Below are positions 26,251 through 35,617 of a DNA stretch of 64,000 nt, piece by piece. Position 1 is the first letter of the stretch. Each line of letters opens with the position of its first letter. Location: NCBI GenBank assembly GCA_030145015.1, contig JAQYWI010000004.1, positions 10,033-74,032 on the forward strand, given 5' to 3'. Origin of the DNA: Desulfobacterales bacterium. GTDB taxonomy: Bacteria > Desulfobacterota > Desulfobacteria > Desulfobacterales > JAHEIW01. Position numbers and translations under genes: made by a program. Below the pieces are notes generated by a model that worked only from the letters and a program-made list of their open reading frames with translations, was not told the origin of the DNA and searched no databases.

Positions 26251-26763
26251 CGCAGCAATTCACTAACGGCTGTAAGCGCCAATACAGCCAGCAAAATGCG
26301 GACCGGCCAAATCGCAGCCTCCAATACCATTCGCATACGGATTTTTTCGCCCGAGGATCTGAGCATAAATGTCATTTGAGTCAGAAAAGTGCTGATTTGA
26401 CGCACTGCAACAAAAAGAATAAAGATGACTGCTAAAATCAATAAACAACACTTCAATGCTATGCAGAACTTTGATGAACTGGGGTGTAAGGGGTAGCAAC
26501 GGTTCGATTAAACGCAAAAGCAACGCCACAGCAGCAAGCCTTAATGGCAGCATGAAGCCCTTAAGCCGCCATTGTCGGGGATCCTGTCCTTTTTTCGCAA
26601 TTGATGCTTGGACAGGTCGTTTCGCCAAGTGAAAAATGATTTCCAGCACGATCAGTCCGACGATAAAAATCGCTAAAGATGCGATCAGCCGTCCCGGGTG
26701 GCCTGCATCTCCGGACTGACCGATCACGCCCAGCTGTTGTAAAAGCTGCTGCCAGGTATTCAT
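26235..26763 (-). pseudogene. Frameshifted, truncated mechanosensitive-channel-like membrane protein
   Basis: It starts with a good ribosome site (AAGGGGG) and reads in one frame to about PLTPQFIKVLHS. The membrane-protein character then continues in another frame (CCLLILAVIFILFVAVRQIS ... AAIWPVRILLAVLALTAVSE), so a frameshift lies near 26440-26456. The stop at 26235 truncates it before any MscS beta domain. Layout and helix character suggest the N-terminal half of an MscS-family protein; the family call is tentative. Confidence 0.55.
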
Positions 26764-26874
26764 CGCTTCCCCCTTAAGTTGCGCCAGATTTTGAACGGAT
26801 TAGAGGATAGGGTTAATAAAATGTCTTCTGGCCAAACGAATCAAGCATGTGCTTTGAATCCATCACCATTTTGC

Positions 26875-27960
26875 CTACAACCACTTTTTACGTCTAAAAT
26901 AAAGAAGCATGCCGCAGAAAATCACAATCAGCAAAACCCACAGTAAAAGATAGGACCATTTCCACTCGAGCTCCGGCATATATTTAAAGTTCATTCCATA
27001 GATGCCGGCCACAAAGGTCAGGGGAATGAAAATGGTGGCAATGATGGTCAATACTTTCATGACTTCATTCATTTTGTTACTGACGGTGGACAGGTATAAA
27101 TCCATCATACCCGAAATAATATCCCTGAAGGATTCGATCGTATCGATCACCTGAATCGTGTGATCGTACACATCGCTGATAAATACTTTATTGGCTTCCT
27201 GAATAATAGAAGATTCTGTCTTTTGCCAGGTACTCAGGACTTCCCTGATCGGCCATACCTGCTTGCGAAAATAGATCAATTCTCTTTTCAGATCATAAAT
27301 GTTCTGTAGAATTTCCGGTGTTGGCTGCTCATGAAGCCGCTCCTCAATATGCTCGATTCTTTCACCCGCTTTTTCAAGGATTGAAAAATAGTGGTCAACC
27401 ACTGCATCAATGAGGGCATAAGCCAGATAATCGGGCCCGGATTTGCGAATATGCACCCTCCCCTTGCGGATACGCTCGCGCACAAAATTAAAAACATCTC
27501 CTTCAGTTTCCTGGAAGGATATCAGATAATGCGGCCCCAGAATCAAACTAACTTGCTCGGAAGCGATATGGCTGGTCGTTTCATCAAACTTCAGCATCTT
27601 AAAGACAAGATAAATGTAATCTTCGAAATCCTCTACCTTCGGCCGTTGGCCGGTATTTACAATATCCTCCATGGTCAGCGAGTGGGTTTTGAAACGGGTC
27701 CCGACTTTTTCAATCAACTCGATATCATGAAGTCCGTCGATATTAATCCAGGTAACCGGAGGCGTGTCTTTATAGGCAAAAGATTCTTCAATGCGCTTTA
27801 ATTCCTTTTCTTCCAAACGGTCCTCATCGTAATTAATTAGGGTGATCCTGGCCTTGTCTATCTTCTGTTCTCCGACATGCACAAGGGTTCCCGGAGACAT
27901 GCCGGCCTTTTTGGATGACTTTTTGATAAATCTGGAGGTTCTTTTAATTTTTTTTTGCAT
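26875..27960 (-). CDS. corA: CorA-type Mg2+/Co2+ channel
   Basis: 361 residues with a large N-terminal cytoplasmic domain and two C-terminal membrane helices. The selectivity motif GMN is in VAGIYGMNFKYMPE, and the protein ends in the basic FRRKKWL. It forms a pentameric Mg2+ channel in the inner membrane. AAGGAG precedes the ATG. A secreted protein gene lies 34 bases upstream and is probably co-transcribed. Other Mg2+/divalent-cation proteins (MgtE, CNNM) are encoded within 10 kb. Confidence 0.95.
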   Translation of the reverse strand: MQKKIKRTSRFIKKSSKKAGMSPGTLVHVGEQKIDKARITLINYDEDRLEEKELKRIEESFAYKDTPPVTWINIDGLHDIELIEKVGTRFKTHSLTMEDIVNTGQRPKVEDFEDYIYLVFKMLKFDETTSHIASEQVSLILGPHYLISFQETEGDVFNFVRERIRKGRVHIRKSGPDYLAYALIDAVVDHYFSILEKAGERIEHIEERLHEQPTPEILQNIYDLKRELIYFRKQVWPIREVLSTWQKTESSIIQEANKVFISDVYDHTIQVIDTIESFRDIISGMMDLYLSTVSNKMNEVMKVLTIIATIFIPLTFVAGIYGMNFKYMPELEWKWSYLLLWVLLIVIFCGMLLYFRRKKWL

Positions 27961-27994
27961 GTTTTGTTATCTCCTTGCCGGTGCCGGATCGTTT

Positions 27995-28522
27995 TTACTT
28001 TCGGTTGACGGATTTTAAGAGTTCAACACACTCTTCCAATGACCCAATCGAGGACACGATGACCTTGCGCTCCGTATTTGCAAGGGCCTGCTCAAAAAAA
28101 TTGGGTGGTAAAATCGTGTAGTTAATCTGAATCTGTTTATGCATATTGTTGATCTGTTTTATCGAGGTTTCCAGGCTTTCAATTCTGACCCCGTAAAATT
28201 TTTTGCGGTTCTTTTCCTTTAAATCGCCAAAAAGGATCAACAAATCACGATTATACTCCAGTATCGCGGTGATAGTTGTGATCGCCAATTGAGAGGAGAG
28301 AAAAATATTTTTTTGTTCGCCGTAATTTTGACTGGCCCTGGCGGATGCATCCATCTTGTTCTGAAGGTCTTCAAAAATATTAATATACGCAGACAATTTA
28401 CCAATTGCGGACTCCAGATCAGGCTGATTATCAGAAAACCGAACCGCTTGATTCTGTGCCGCTACGAAGTTTATGCTCAATATGAAAACAATAGAAAAAA
28501 ATAACTGAGATCGTATATACAT
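27995..28522 (-). CDS. Secreted protein of unknown function
   Basis: About 175 residues. A signal peptide (MYIRSQLFFSIVFILSINFVAAQ) is followed by a helical, charged mature domain without cysteines after cleavage. I set the start at the ATG at 28522, where GGAG lies 6 bases upstream; an earlier in-frame TTG is part of that site. The mature part is rich in Lys/Asn with phrases such as EYNRDLLILFGDLKEKNRKKF. I recognise no domain. It precedes corA on the same strand. Confidence 0.7.
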   Translation of the reverse strand: MYIRSQLFFSIVFILSINFVAAQNQAVRFSDNQPDLESAIGKLSAYINIFEDLQNKMDASARASQNYGEQKNIFLSSQLAITTITAILEYNRDLLILFGDLKEKNRKKFYGVRIESLETSIKQINNMHKQIQINYTILPPNFFEQALANTERKVIVSSIGSLEECVELLKSVNRK

Positions 28523-28832
28523 CGAAATCTCCAATCTAATAAAAATGTACGCAAATGCCAGTTCAATCCCACCATACTATCTATTTCCCTCCGCCGAGCA
28601 ACTTAAACCAAGTTTGCCGAATCCGGTGGCGGAGTATTTGCGAATGTTTCGGCTTTGCACTCTCACTATTTTATTTAAAGCCATATAATCATTTCAATGA
28701 GCGCAATGTCTGTCAGCAAAAATGCGCAACAGTATTATTTTGTATATAAGTTAGTTGTTTATTTCAATAGCCAATCTAAGTTATATAGAAATGTCAAAAA
28801 CCAATTAATCATCTATCTTGGAGAAAACGAGT
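28523..28832. other. A/T-rich divergent gap, no firm signal
   Basis: 310 bases between the secreted-protein gene and the ABC exporter gene. A GG-N10-GC arrangement (TGGCGGAGTATTTGC, 28627-28641) is only a partial sigma-54 match and lacks the upstream palindrome seen at other sites. Short open frames here have no ribosome sites. GGAG at about 28819 serves the ABC gene. Confidence 0.4.
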
Positions 28833-31349
28833 ATGATCAAGGGCAAAACGCTAATAGTGAAAAAATCTCTGTTTTCATGGATCTTTTCAGGTAGCCTTAA
28901 GCTTCAATTAATTTTATTAGGAACCATAATCATTTCGGTAATTGTACGTGTATTTCCTTTAGAGATGCAAAAGCGAATCGTCAACCAGGCCATCCAACTA
29001 AAAGCATTTGAATTATTGTTAATTTATTGCAGTTTTTATCTTGCAGCCGTAATGCTTGCCGGCGGATTGAAATACGTCATCAGTTATCTTCAGACCGTTA
29101 TTGGTCAGCGAGCCGGAAACGACATGCGATCCGAACTGTTCCGCCACATCCTGACGCTGCCTTTGGGATTTTTCCGAAAGACACAGCCCGGCATGGTCGT
29201 CCAGTCGCTCTCGGCCGAATTGGCCACGGCAGGGGATTTCGTCGGAATGGCCGTCGGCATCCCTGTGACAAGCGTACTGACTCTGCTCGCTTTTGGCGGA
29301 TACTTGTTCTGGCTCAACCCGCTTCTGGCGCTGGTATCTTTTGCCATTTATCCATTGGCGCTCTTTGTGCTGCCGATGCTGCAAAAACGCGCCAATGCCG
29401 AAAATAAAAAGCGGGTGGATGCCGCCCGCGATCTTTCCAGCAAAATTGCCGAAGCGGTAACCGGCATTCATGAAATTCAAGCCAACGGCGCGCACCACAT
29501 CGAAGCCCGAAAGTTTGATTTTCTGGCGGAAAAGTTGATGCATATCAGGATCCTCTGGAATCTCTACCGCCAGGCGATCAAGGTCAGCAGCAATTTTTTT
29601 ACCAACCTGGGCCCGTTTTTAATTTTTATTCTGGGCGGATATCTAACCATTCAGGGCCGTTTGGAACTGGGCGCGCTGGTCGCATTTTTATCCGCCCAGG
29701 AGAAACTCTATGACCCCTGGCGGGAACTCATCGACTTTTACCAGGCGTATCAGGAAGCTTCGGTGAGTTATCGCCGCACCATGGAATATTTCGATGAAGC
29801 GCCTGAGTTTGCCTTAGAGCCTGTAGGCCGGAAGTCCTATCAACTTAAGGGTAAAATAGAAGTCAAAGACCTGTCATTTACGGTGGACGGAGGGATCAAA
29901 TTGCTCAATGACATTGATTTTTCGGTTGAGCCTGGAGAGCAGGTCGCCCTGGTCGGTTTTTCCGGCAGCGGCAAAAGCACCTTGGCACTGTGTATTGGAC
30001 AGCTTTTCAAATATACCGGTGGACACGTTTTGATCGACAATCATGAAGTTGCCGATCTTTCGAAAAGAGATATTGCTCAAAACATCGGCTTGGTTTCACA
30101 AACACCATTTATTTTCGACGGCACGATTGAAGAAAATCTACTTTACAGTTGCCTGGCCCAAAAAGAGGGCAACGGGTCTAACCCCGCCCAAGCTTTGCCT
30201 GATCTCGATGAAATGATCGAAATCGTACAGCAGACCGGTATTTTCCCGGATGTTTTACGCTTCGGTCTTAACGCTGTACTCGATTCCTCGAAATACGTAA
30301 ACCTGGTGCCCAATCTGATTCGGATCCGCAAAAAATTGGCGCGAAGGTTAAGTGCACCACTGGCTGAACATGTTGAGTTTTTCGATAAAGAAAAATTTCT
30401 TTATTACTCTACTGTGGCAAAAAATATGACATTTGGCAGCGCTAATCAGGATTCATACAAGGAAAGTAACCTTTCCAAAAATGATTATTTTTTGAAGTTT
30501 TTGGACGAGACGAAAATTACAAAATCGCTGCTGGATTTAGGTGGCGACTTATGTCAAAAGACCATGGACATTTTAGGCAATCTTGCAGGCGATGAAACTT
30601 TTTTTGAACAAAGCCCGATAACTCCGGATGAGCTGGATAAATACAAAGTGCTGCTCGAAAAACTAAAAAAAAGTGACGCCCAAACGCTACCCGTCGAGGA
30701 GCGCCAAAGGCTTCTTGAACTTGCTTTGCGGTTTATCCCTGGCAAGCATAAAATGGTCGCTTTGTCGGATCCGCTCAAAGAAAAGATTCTTGATGCTCGA
30801 ACCCGTTTCAGAGAAAAGATTTCTGTTGACGCGCCTGGGGTGTATTCATTTTATCGGAAATCCGATTACATCTATTCCCACACCATTCTAAATAATATAT
30901 TCTTTGGAAGATTGGAAACGGATGATCCAGGGGTCCAGGACAAAATCAACGAACAAATCGTCCAGTTGCTGATCGAGGAAGACCTTTTGGAAACGGTGAT
31001 TAAAATCGGCTTGCAGTTCCAGGTCGGAAGCAAAGGAGACCGACTTTCCGGGGGACAACGCCAGAAATTGGCAATTGCGCGAGCCTTTCTTAAAAAACCA
31101 AAAATTTTAATTATGGACGAAGCGACCTCAGCGCTGGACAATCAATCTCAAGGGCGTATCCAGAATTTGCTGGATACCCATTGGAAGGGAAAAAGCACGC
31201 TAATTGCCGTAATCCACCGCCTCGATATCATCAAAGGCTACGATAAAATTGGTGTGATGAAGACCGGCAAAATCGAAGAAATGGGATCTTATAATGAACT
31301 GATGGCAAAAAAGGGCCTGTTGTATGAACTGGCCACAGGTAGAAAATAA
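28833..31349 (+). CDS. ABC exporter (fused permease-ATPase) with a large insertion in the ATPase domain
   Basis: 838 residues. An MsbA/ATM1-type membrane domain (about residues 10-320) precedes a nucleotide-binding domain with Walker A GFSGSGKST (about 374) and Q-loop GLVSQTPFIFDGTIEENLLYS. The signature LSGGQRQK and Walker B ILIMDEATSALD come only at about 737-775, followed by the H-loop in AVIHRLD. Normally Walker A and the signature are some 110 residues apart; here the gap is about 360. The extra segment contains two further copies resembling the Q-loop/helical part: FLYYSTVAKNMTFG and YIYSHTILNNIFFG. The catalytic residues are intact, so the protein is probably active. I start at the ATG at 28833, 10 bases after GGAG. 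Confidence 0.85.
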   Translation: MIKGKTLIVKKSLFSWIFSGSLKLQLILLGTIIISVIVRVFPLEMQKRIVNQAIQLKAFELLLIYCSFYLAAVMLAGGLKYVISYLQTVIGQRAGNDMRSELFRHILTLPLGFFRKTQPGMVVQSLSAELATAGDFVGMAVGIPVTSVLTLLAFGGYLFWLNPLLALVSFAIYPLALFVLPMLQKRANAENKKRVDAARDLSSKIAEAVTGIHEIQANGAHHIEARKFDFLAEKLMHIRILWNLYRQAIKVSSNFFTNLGPFLIFILGGYLTIQGRLELGALVAFLSAQEKLYDPWRELIDFYQAYQEASVSYRRTMEYFDEAPEFALEPVGRKSYQLKGKIEVKDLSFTVDGGIKLLNDIDFSVEPGEQVALVGFSGSGKSTLALCIGQLFKYTGGHVLIDNHEVADLSKRDIAQNIGLVSQTPFIFDGTIEENLLYSCLAQKEGNGSNPAQALPDLDEMIEIVQQTGIFPDVLRFGLNAVLDSSKYVNLVPNLIRIRKKLARRLSAPLAEHVEFFDKEKFLYYSTVAKNMTFGSANQDSYKESNLSKNDYFLKFLDETKITKSLLDLGGDLCQKTMDILGNLAGDETFFEQSPITPDELDKYKVLLEKLKKSDAQTLPVEERQRLLELALRFIPGKHKMVALSDPLKEKILDARTRFREKISVDAPGVYSFYRKSDYIYSHTILNNIFFGRLETDDPGVQDKINEQIVQLLIEEDLLETVIKIGLQFQVGSKGDRLSGGQRQKLAIARAFLKKPKILIMDEATSALDNQSQGRIQNLLDTHWKGKSTLIAVIHRLDIIKGYDKIGVMKTGKIEEMGSYNELMAKKGLLYELATGRK

Positions 31350-31461
31350 AAATCATACCGGTTATTTATTTAAACGGAAAACCATTAAGCGCAGTTCGGT
31401 TGCGACGATGTGCCGAACCAGTCGATTCTTTTATATGTGGGGGCGGCTTCTATCCGCGATT

Positions 31462-32409
31462 TTAAGGAACAATACAAACGGCCATGTCCGCTGCTCTATC
31501 CAGGATCTTTTTGGAGATGCTGCCCATGGAATAATCCTTGACATTGGAATATCCTTTTCGGCCAAGTATAACCGTGCCAATCGCATTTTCTTCAGCTTCC
31601 TTTATAATATCCCTGGCAGCACTGCGGCTGCCATCAACCAGCTTCACTGAAATTTTGTTTTCAGCAAGTCCTGCCTGGATAAGCATTTCACGGGCGTTTT
31701 TCATGTAAGGGGCTACCACTTCTCCGGCTTTTCTTTGCCAGAATTTCTGAATCCCCGGAAATTCTTGCAGCACGTCTTTAGGAACAAAACGCCTCAGATC
31801 CCGTTTAGAATGAAATATGGTAACGTTTACGTCGGTGCCCGAAAGAAGAAAGCCGGCATGTTCCACGGCCCGCATGGCATTTTCCGAATTGTCAACAGCC
31901 AGCAGAACCTTCTTACTTCTCACCCTACCCTTGACCATCCAGACCGGACACTCCTTTACATATTCCAGCACCTTATTTGCAATCTCGCCTGTAAAAAAAT
32001 CCTCCAGGCGGCCTCGCCCGCGTGAAGAGAGGATGATTGCATCCGCCTTTTTGTTGTTCTCGGTCCAACTGCAGATATCCCGGGCAACTCCAACCTCTAT
32101 TTTACGGAAAACCGTCTCGATTGTTTTTTTAGTGAATCCGATTTGCATCAGCCGGTCTTTAGCATCAGTCAATATGCGATCGGCCATCTGGCTGTTTCTT
32201 TTTTCGATTTCCCGCAACTGATCTAAAGTTTCCCGGCTTTTTCTGCTCTCTTCGACAAGAATCGACGGCAACTTCGGCACAAGGTATACCAGTGATACGC
32301 TTAAATTATGTTTGGATCCGAAAATACGGTTGATATAATCCAGAGATTTCAATGCATTCTCGGAGCCATCAATCGGTACGACAATCATTTTTTCCTGATT
32401 TTTTGTCAT
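31462..32409 (-). CDS. Tandem-domain universal stress protein
   Basis: 315 residues made of two Usp domains. The first ends with SSRGRGRLEDFFTGEIANKV (Gly-Glu in place of Gly-Ser) and the second with GRKGYSNVKDYSMGSISKKI, a full ATP-binding signature. Tandem Usp proteins are common in Desulfobacterota. The ATG at 32409 has GGAGGAG upstream; the frame continues 26 codons further without a site. It is convergent with the ABC exporter gene and divergent from the CNNM gene. Confidence 0.9.
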   Translation of the reverse strand: MTKNQEKMIVVPIDGSENALKSLDYINRIFGSKHNLSVSLVYLVPKLPSILVEESRKSRETLDQLREIEKRNSQMADRILTDAKDRLMQIGFTKKTIETVFRKIEVGVARDICSWTENNKKADAIILSSRGRGRLEDFFTGEIANKVLEYVKECPVWMVKGRVRSKKVLLAVDNSENAMRAVEHAGFLLSGTDVNVTIFHSKRDLRRFVPKDVLQEFPGIQKFWQRKAGEVVAPYMKNAREMLIQAGLAENKISVKLVDGSRSAARDIIKEAEENAIGTVILGRKGYSNVKDYSMGSISKKILDRAADMAVCIVP

Positions 32410-32801
32410 TTTTTCTCCTCCAATCGAAAATGGATTATATTCAACCGAAATCTGTAACAATTTATTCAGTAATGAAACCAAAATCAACTAAAAGGTAAAT
32501 ATGCTCCGTTTGACTTCGACATAGTGGCTCGGGCGGTTTTTATTTTAAACCACAGAAAATAATAGACCGATCTGCCTAAAGATTTTGAAAACCCATCCCT
32601 TGGTCGTTGGTTATATTCATATGGATTTAAATATCGCCACCCTTACAAATACCGAGTTGACAATTACCTGCGGATTCGATAGAAATTTAAGAATAGTTTA
32701 CATTTATTCGAATTTTCTTTATGTCAGGCGGTATCTGAAACCGATTTCCAACTCGATTTTGTTATTAATCCACCCGATAAAAAACGAGTACTCATCAAAT
32801 C
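32410..32801. promoter_or_regulatory. Divergent gap with candidate sigma-70 promoter for the CNNM genes
   Basis: TTGACA (32657-32662) and TAGAAA (32680-32685), 17 bases apart, point rightward to the CNNM gene pair. No sigma-54 site or palindrome like those at the other usp units was found in these 392 bases, and the open frame at 32585-32824 has no ribosome site. Confidence 0.4.
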
Positions 32802-34136
32802 ATGGATTATGTCCTTTGGCTTGAAGTCGGCCTTTTTGTTCTCATGATGGGCCTTTCAGGCTTTTTTTCCAGTTCCGAAACCTCACTTTTTTCTCTGAGC
32901 AATGTACAACTGGAGCAAATGCGGCGGGATCAACACCCTCGAATTGGCCTCATTCAGCGCCTGCTAAGCCAACCGCGACGTCTCATCATTACGATTCTGA
33001 TCGGCAATGAACTGGTGAATGTAACGGCTTCAGTTATCTCGGCAGTAATTGTGATAAGAGTTCTGGGCGCTGAAAACAAATGGATCAACCTGCTCATTAT
33101 GGTGCCGCTGCTGCTGGTTGTGGGAGAAATCACACCCAAGGTTTTGGCCATCCGTCACAACGTTGCCTTTGCCTGCTTTGAGAGTAGGCTCGTCGAATTC
33201 TTTGCATGGCTGATCAAGCCGATACGATTAGTTGTGCGCACCGTAGCAGACTGGATTATTACGCTTATTATCGGCAAGGAACGTTCCCGCGGCAATATTA
33301 TTACCGAAGATATGGTTAGGGTCCTGGCCAGAGAAGCAGTGGGGGAAGGCGCCCTGGATCGGGTTGAAGCCCAATTCATCGAACAGATATTTGACTTTGG
33401 CAACAAAACTCTAGAAGACGTCATGACACCCCGCTCCGATATCTTTTTTCTGGCCATGGATATGCCGCTGGGCGAGATCATCGTCGAGGTGTGCAAATCC
33501 CGCCACACGAAGATCCCCATCTATCAGGAAAACCGGGATAATGTCTGCGGTATTCTGCATGCAAGAGATCTTCTGGGAATCGACATCGAGAAGTTTTCCC
33601 GGGATCCTCACCGACTGCAAGAACTTTTACGAAAACCGTATTTTGTACCGGAGTCCAGACTGGCCGCCGATCTTTTCCGCACGTTCCGGGAGCGCAAATT
33701 GTCCATTGCCCTTACCGTCGACGAATATGGCGGTGTCACCGGTCTGATCACCATGGAAGATCTGCTGGAGTGCATTTTCGGTGAAATTCACAGTCCGTCG
33801 GACGAGGTAGACCAGGTCAGCATCAAGGATCTGGGCGAGGGCCGCTACGCCGTGGACGGCAGTATGCCGATCGCAGAATTCAATCAGGAAATGGATTCGG
33901 ATCTTTCCGAGGAATGGGGCGAAACCATCGGTGGCCTGTTGCTGCACAATTACGGCGAACTTCCACCCGAAGGCGACAAAATCGAAATCGACCGATTCCG
34001 GTTTCGAGTTACCGAAGTAGAAGAAAACCGTATTAAGACAATAGAGTTTGAAGAAACCCCGGAAGTGACGTCACCTGAAGAAAAGCCGACTGAATCTTCC
34101 GAGGATCCAATTCAAAAGCAGGGCGCCAACGAATAA
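32802..34136 (+). CDS. CNNM/CorC (HlyC/CorC) family transporter-like protein, first of a pair
   Basis: 444 residues. A DUF21 membrane domain of 3-4 helices ([16 protein letters not shown] near the start) is followed by a CBS pair ([11 protein letters not shown] and [18 protein letters not shown]) and a CorC_HlyC domain ([13 protein letters not shown]). An acidic tail of about 30 residues ends the chain. Such proteins bind Mg-ATP and are linked to Mg2+ or Co2+ export and tolerance. A paralogue follows 61 bases downstream. The ribosome site is weak. Confidence 0.92.
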   Translation: MDYVLWLEVGLFVLMMGLSGFFSSSETSLFSLSNVQLEQMRRDQHPRIGLIQRLLSQPRRLIITILIGNELVNVTASVISAVIVIRVLGAENKWINLLIMVPLLLVVGEITPKVLAIRHNVAFACFESRLVEFFAWLIKPIRLVVRTVADWIITLIIGKERSRGNIITEDMVRVLAREAVGEGALDRVEAQFIEQIFDFGNKTLEDVMTPRSDIFFLAMDMPLGEIIVEVCKSRHTKIPIYQENRDNVCGILHARDLLGIDIEKFSRDPHRLQELLRKPYFVPESRLAADLFRTFRERKLSIALTVDEYGGVTGLITMEDLLECIFGEIHSPSDEVDQVSIKDLGEGRYAVDGSMPIAEFNQEMDSDLSEEWGETIGGLLLHNYGELPPEGDKIEIDRFRFRVTEVEENRIKTIEFEETPEVTSPEEKPTESSEDPIQKQGANE

Positions 34137-34197
34137 ACCACAAAGCCGGCGGGCGCCCGGCGTACCGAATTGCTTGAAGTGAGACGATAGTGAAACC

Positions 34198-35430
34198 ATG
34201 GACATATTGTTGACCCTGATTTTAATTTTGATCTTCCTTCTGATGGAAGGCTTCTTTTCCGGTTCAGAAATCGGCGTGGTCAGCGCGGATCAGATGAAGC
34301 TGCGCCATGATGCCGCCAAAGGTTCCCGCGGGGCGAAACTGGCTCTGGAAATGCTCAAGAAACCGGAATGGTTGCTGTCCACTACGCTGGTCGGCACCAA
34401 TATTGCGGTGGTCAGTAACACCACCATTGTTACGGCTTTAATGATCGAATTGTTCGGGGAGCAAAACAGCTGGTTAGCCATTATCCTGGTGGCGCCATTG
34501 ATCTGGATTTTTGGGGAGATTGTGCCTAAAAGTATTTTCCAGCAGCGTGCCAACACCATCACCCCCCGTGCGATTTTTCTGCTGCGCCTGTTCTCCTATA
34601 TGTTTTACCCCATACTCACTGTATTCACGCTAATAACGCGCCTGCTCACATGGAGTTCCGGGCAAAAGACTCAAAATCCCTTCATCCTTCGCGAGGAGAT
34701 TCTTACCACGCTGCAGATGCCGGTTGCCGAGGGCGATATCCAGCCCGTGGAAAAGGACATGATCCAGCGCATTTTCAGCTTTTCAGAGACAACAGCTTAT
34801 GAAGTTATGATTCCGTTGATCGATGTGGCCGCCATTGAACAGGGCGTCACCTGCGGTGAGGCCATTGCGCTGGCACATGCGGAAGCCCATATCCGCCTGC
34901 CGGTATATGCTGCACGGGTGGATAAAGTCGTGGGAGTGCTCAACGCCCTGGAACTTCTCGATGTCGAACCGCACAAACCCATAAAGTCTTTTATTCGAGA
35001 CGTTCGATTTGTCCCCCCATCTAAAGATATCAGCGAACTCCTCCTGGATCTGCGCAAGGACGGCGATACGGTGGCAGTGGTTGTCGATGAGTTCGGAGGC
35101 GCCGCTGGCCTGGTAACCATGGAAGACATCATGGAAGAAGTAGTAGAGGAAATGGAAGATGAATATGACGGCGATGAAAAACCGGTACAATGGGTACGTA
35201 AGATTTCTAAAAAAGACTATATTGTGAGCGCCCGCATCGAGATTGACAGCCTTGAGGAAGAGCTGGGAATCCAGCTTCCAAAAGGTAAATATGCCACTCT
35301 GGCCGGATTTTTACTGGAAAAGGCAGGTGAGATCCCCGCCCCGGGAACGGTCATTAAAAGGAAAGGAATCACGTTCACCATTGAACGCAGCACCCCCCAG
35401 GCAATCCAGGAAGTCCGTGTGCGCTGGTGA
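34198..35430 (+). CDS. CNNM/CorC family protein, second of the pair
   Basis: 410 residues with the same order as its upstream neighbour: DUF21 (MEGFFSGSEIGVVSAD), CBS pair (VMIPLIDVAAIEQ; VVVDEFGGAAGLVTMEDIME) and CorC_HlyC (SARIEIDSLEEELGIQ). The acidic stretch EEVVEEMEDEYDGDE after the second CBS motif is conserved in the family. The two proteins are distinct enough to be an old duplication and may form a heteromer. Its 3' end runs against a minus-strand membrane-protein stub. Confidence 0.92.
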   Translation: MDILLTLILILIFLLMEGFFSGSEIGVVSADQMKLRHDAAKGSRGAKLALEMLKKPEWLLSTTLVGTNIAVVSNTTIVTALMIELFGEQNSWLAIILVAPLIWIFGEIVPKSIFQQRANTITPRAIFLLRLFSYMFYPILTVFTLITRLLTWSSGQKTQNPFILREEILTTLQMPVAEGDIQPVEKDMIQRIFSFSETTAYEVMIPLIDVAAIEQGVTCGEAIALAHAEAHIRLPVYAARVDKVVGVLNALELLDVEPHKPIKSFIRDVRFVPPSKDISELLLDLRKDGDTVAVVVDEFGGAAGLVTMEDIMEEVVEEMEDEYDGDEKPVQWVRKISKKDYIVSARIEIDSLEEELGIQLPKGKYATLAGFLLEKAGEIPAPGTVIKRKGITFTIERSTPQAIQEVRVRW

Positions 35431-35591
35431 TACCTTAGCATCGCTGGAAGTATCACAGCCAGGCCACCCACAATAGAAGTTTCGAAGACGGTTTTTGCCG
35501 CAAACATGTAGGTAATATAATTTTGTAAAATCAAAACAAACCAGATACCCAAAAGCACATACCAGATGAAAAATTTTTGCCGCTTTTCCAC
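35431..35591 (-). pseudogene. Stub of a membrane protein, FtsH-N-terminus-like
   Basis: A GTG at 35591 with an excellent AGGAGG site starts MEKRQKFFIWYVLLGIWFVL, which resembles the N-terminal anchor of deltaproteobacterial FtsH. The expected PYSEF segment is missing; a second hydrophobic stretch (SIVGGLAVILPAML) follows, and the frame then runs antisense through the end of the CNNM gene to 35217. Either a broken ftsH fragment or a small two-span membrane protein with an overlapping tail. Confidence 0.4.
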
Positions 35592-35617
35592 GATTCCTCC
35601 TGAAATTGAATAACGGC

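Noticed and set aside
28627..28641. Sigma-54-like TGGCGGAGTATTTGC upstream of the ABC exporter
   Set aside because: Spacing is right but the -24 box is TGGCGG, not TGGCAY, and no GGAA-N7-TTCC palindrome lies at the usual distance.
28555..28894. Small frames upstream of and overlapping the ABC exporter start
   Set aside because: No ribosome sites or protein-like composition; they lie in an A/T-rich gap and in another frame of the exporter.
32585..32824. 79-codon plus-strand frame before the CNNM gene
   Set aside because: No ribosome site, A/T-driven composition, overlaps the CNNM start and looks non-coding.
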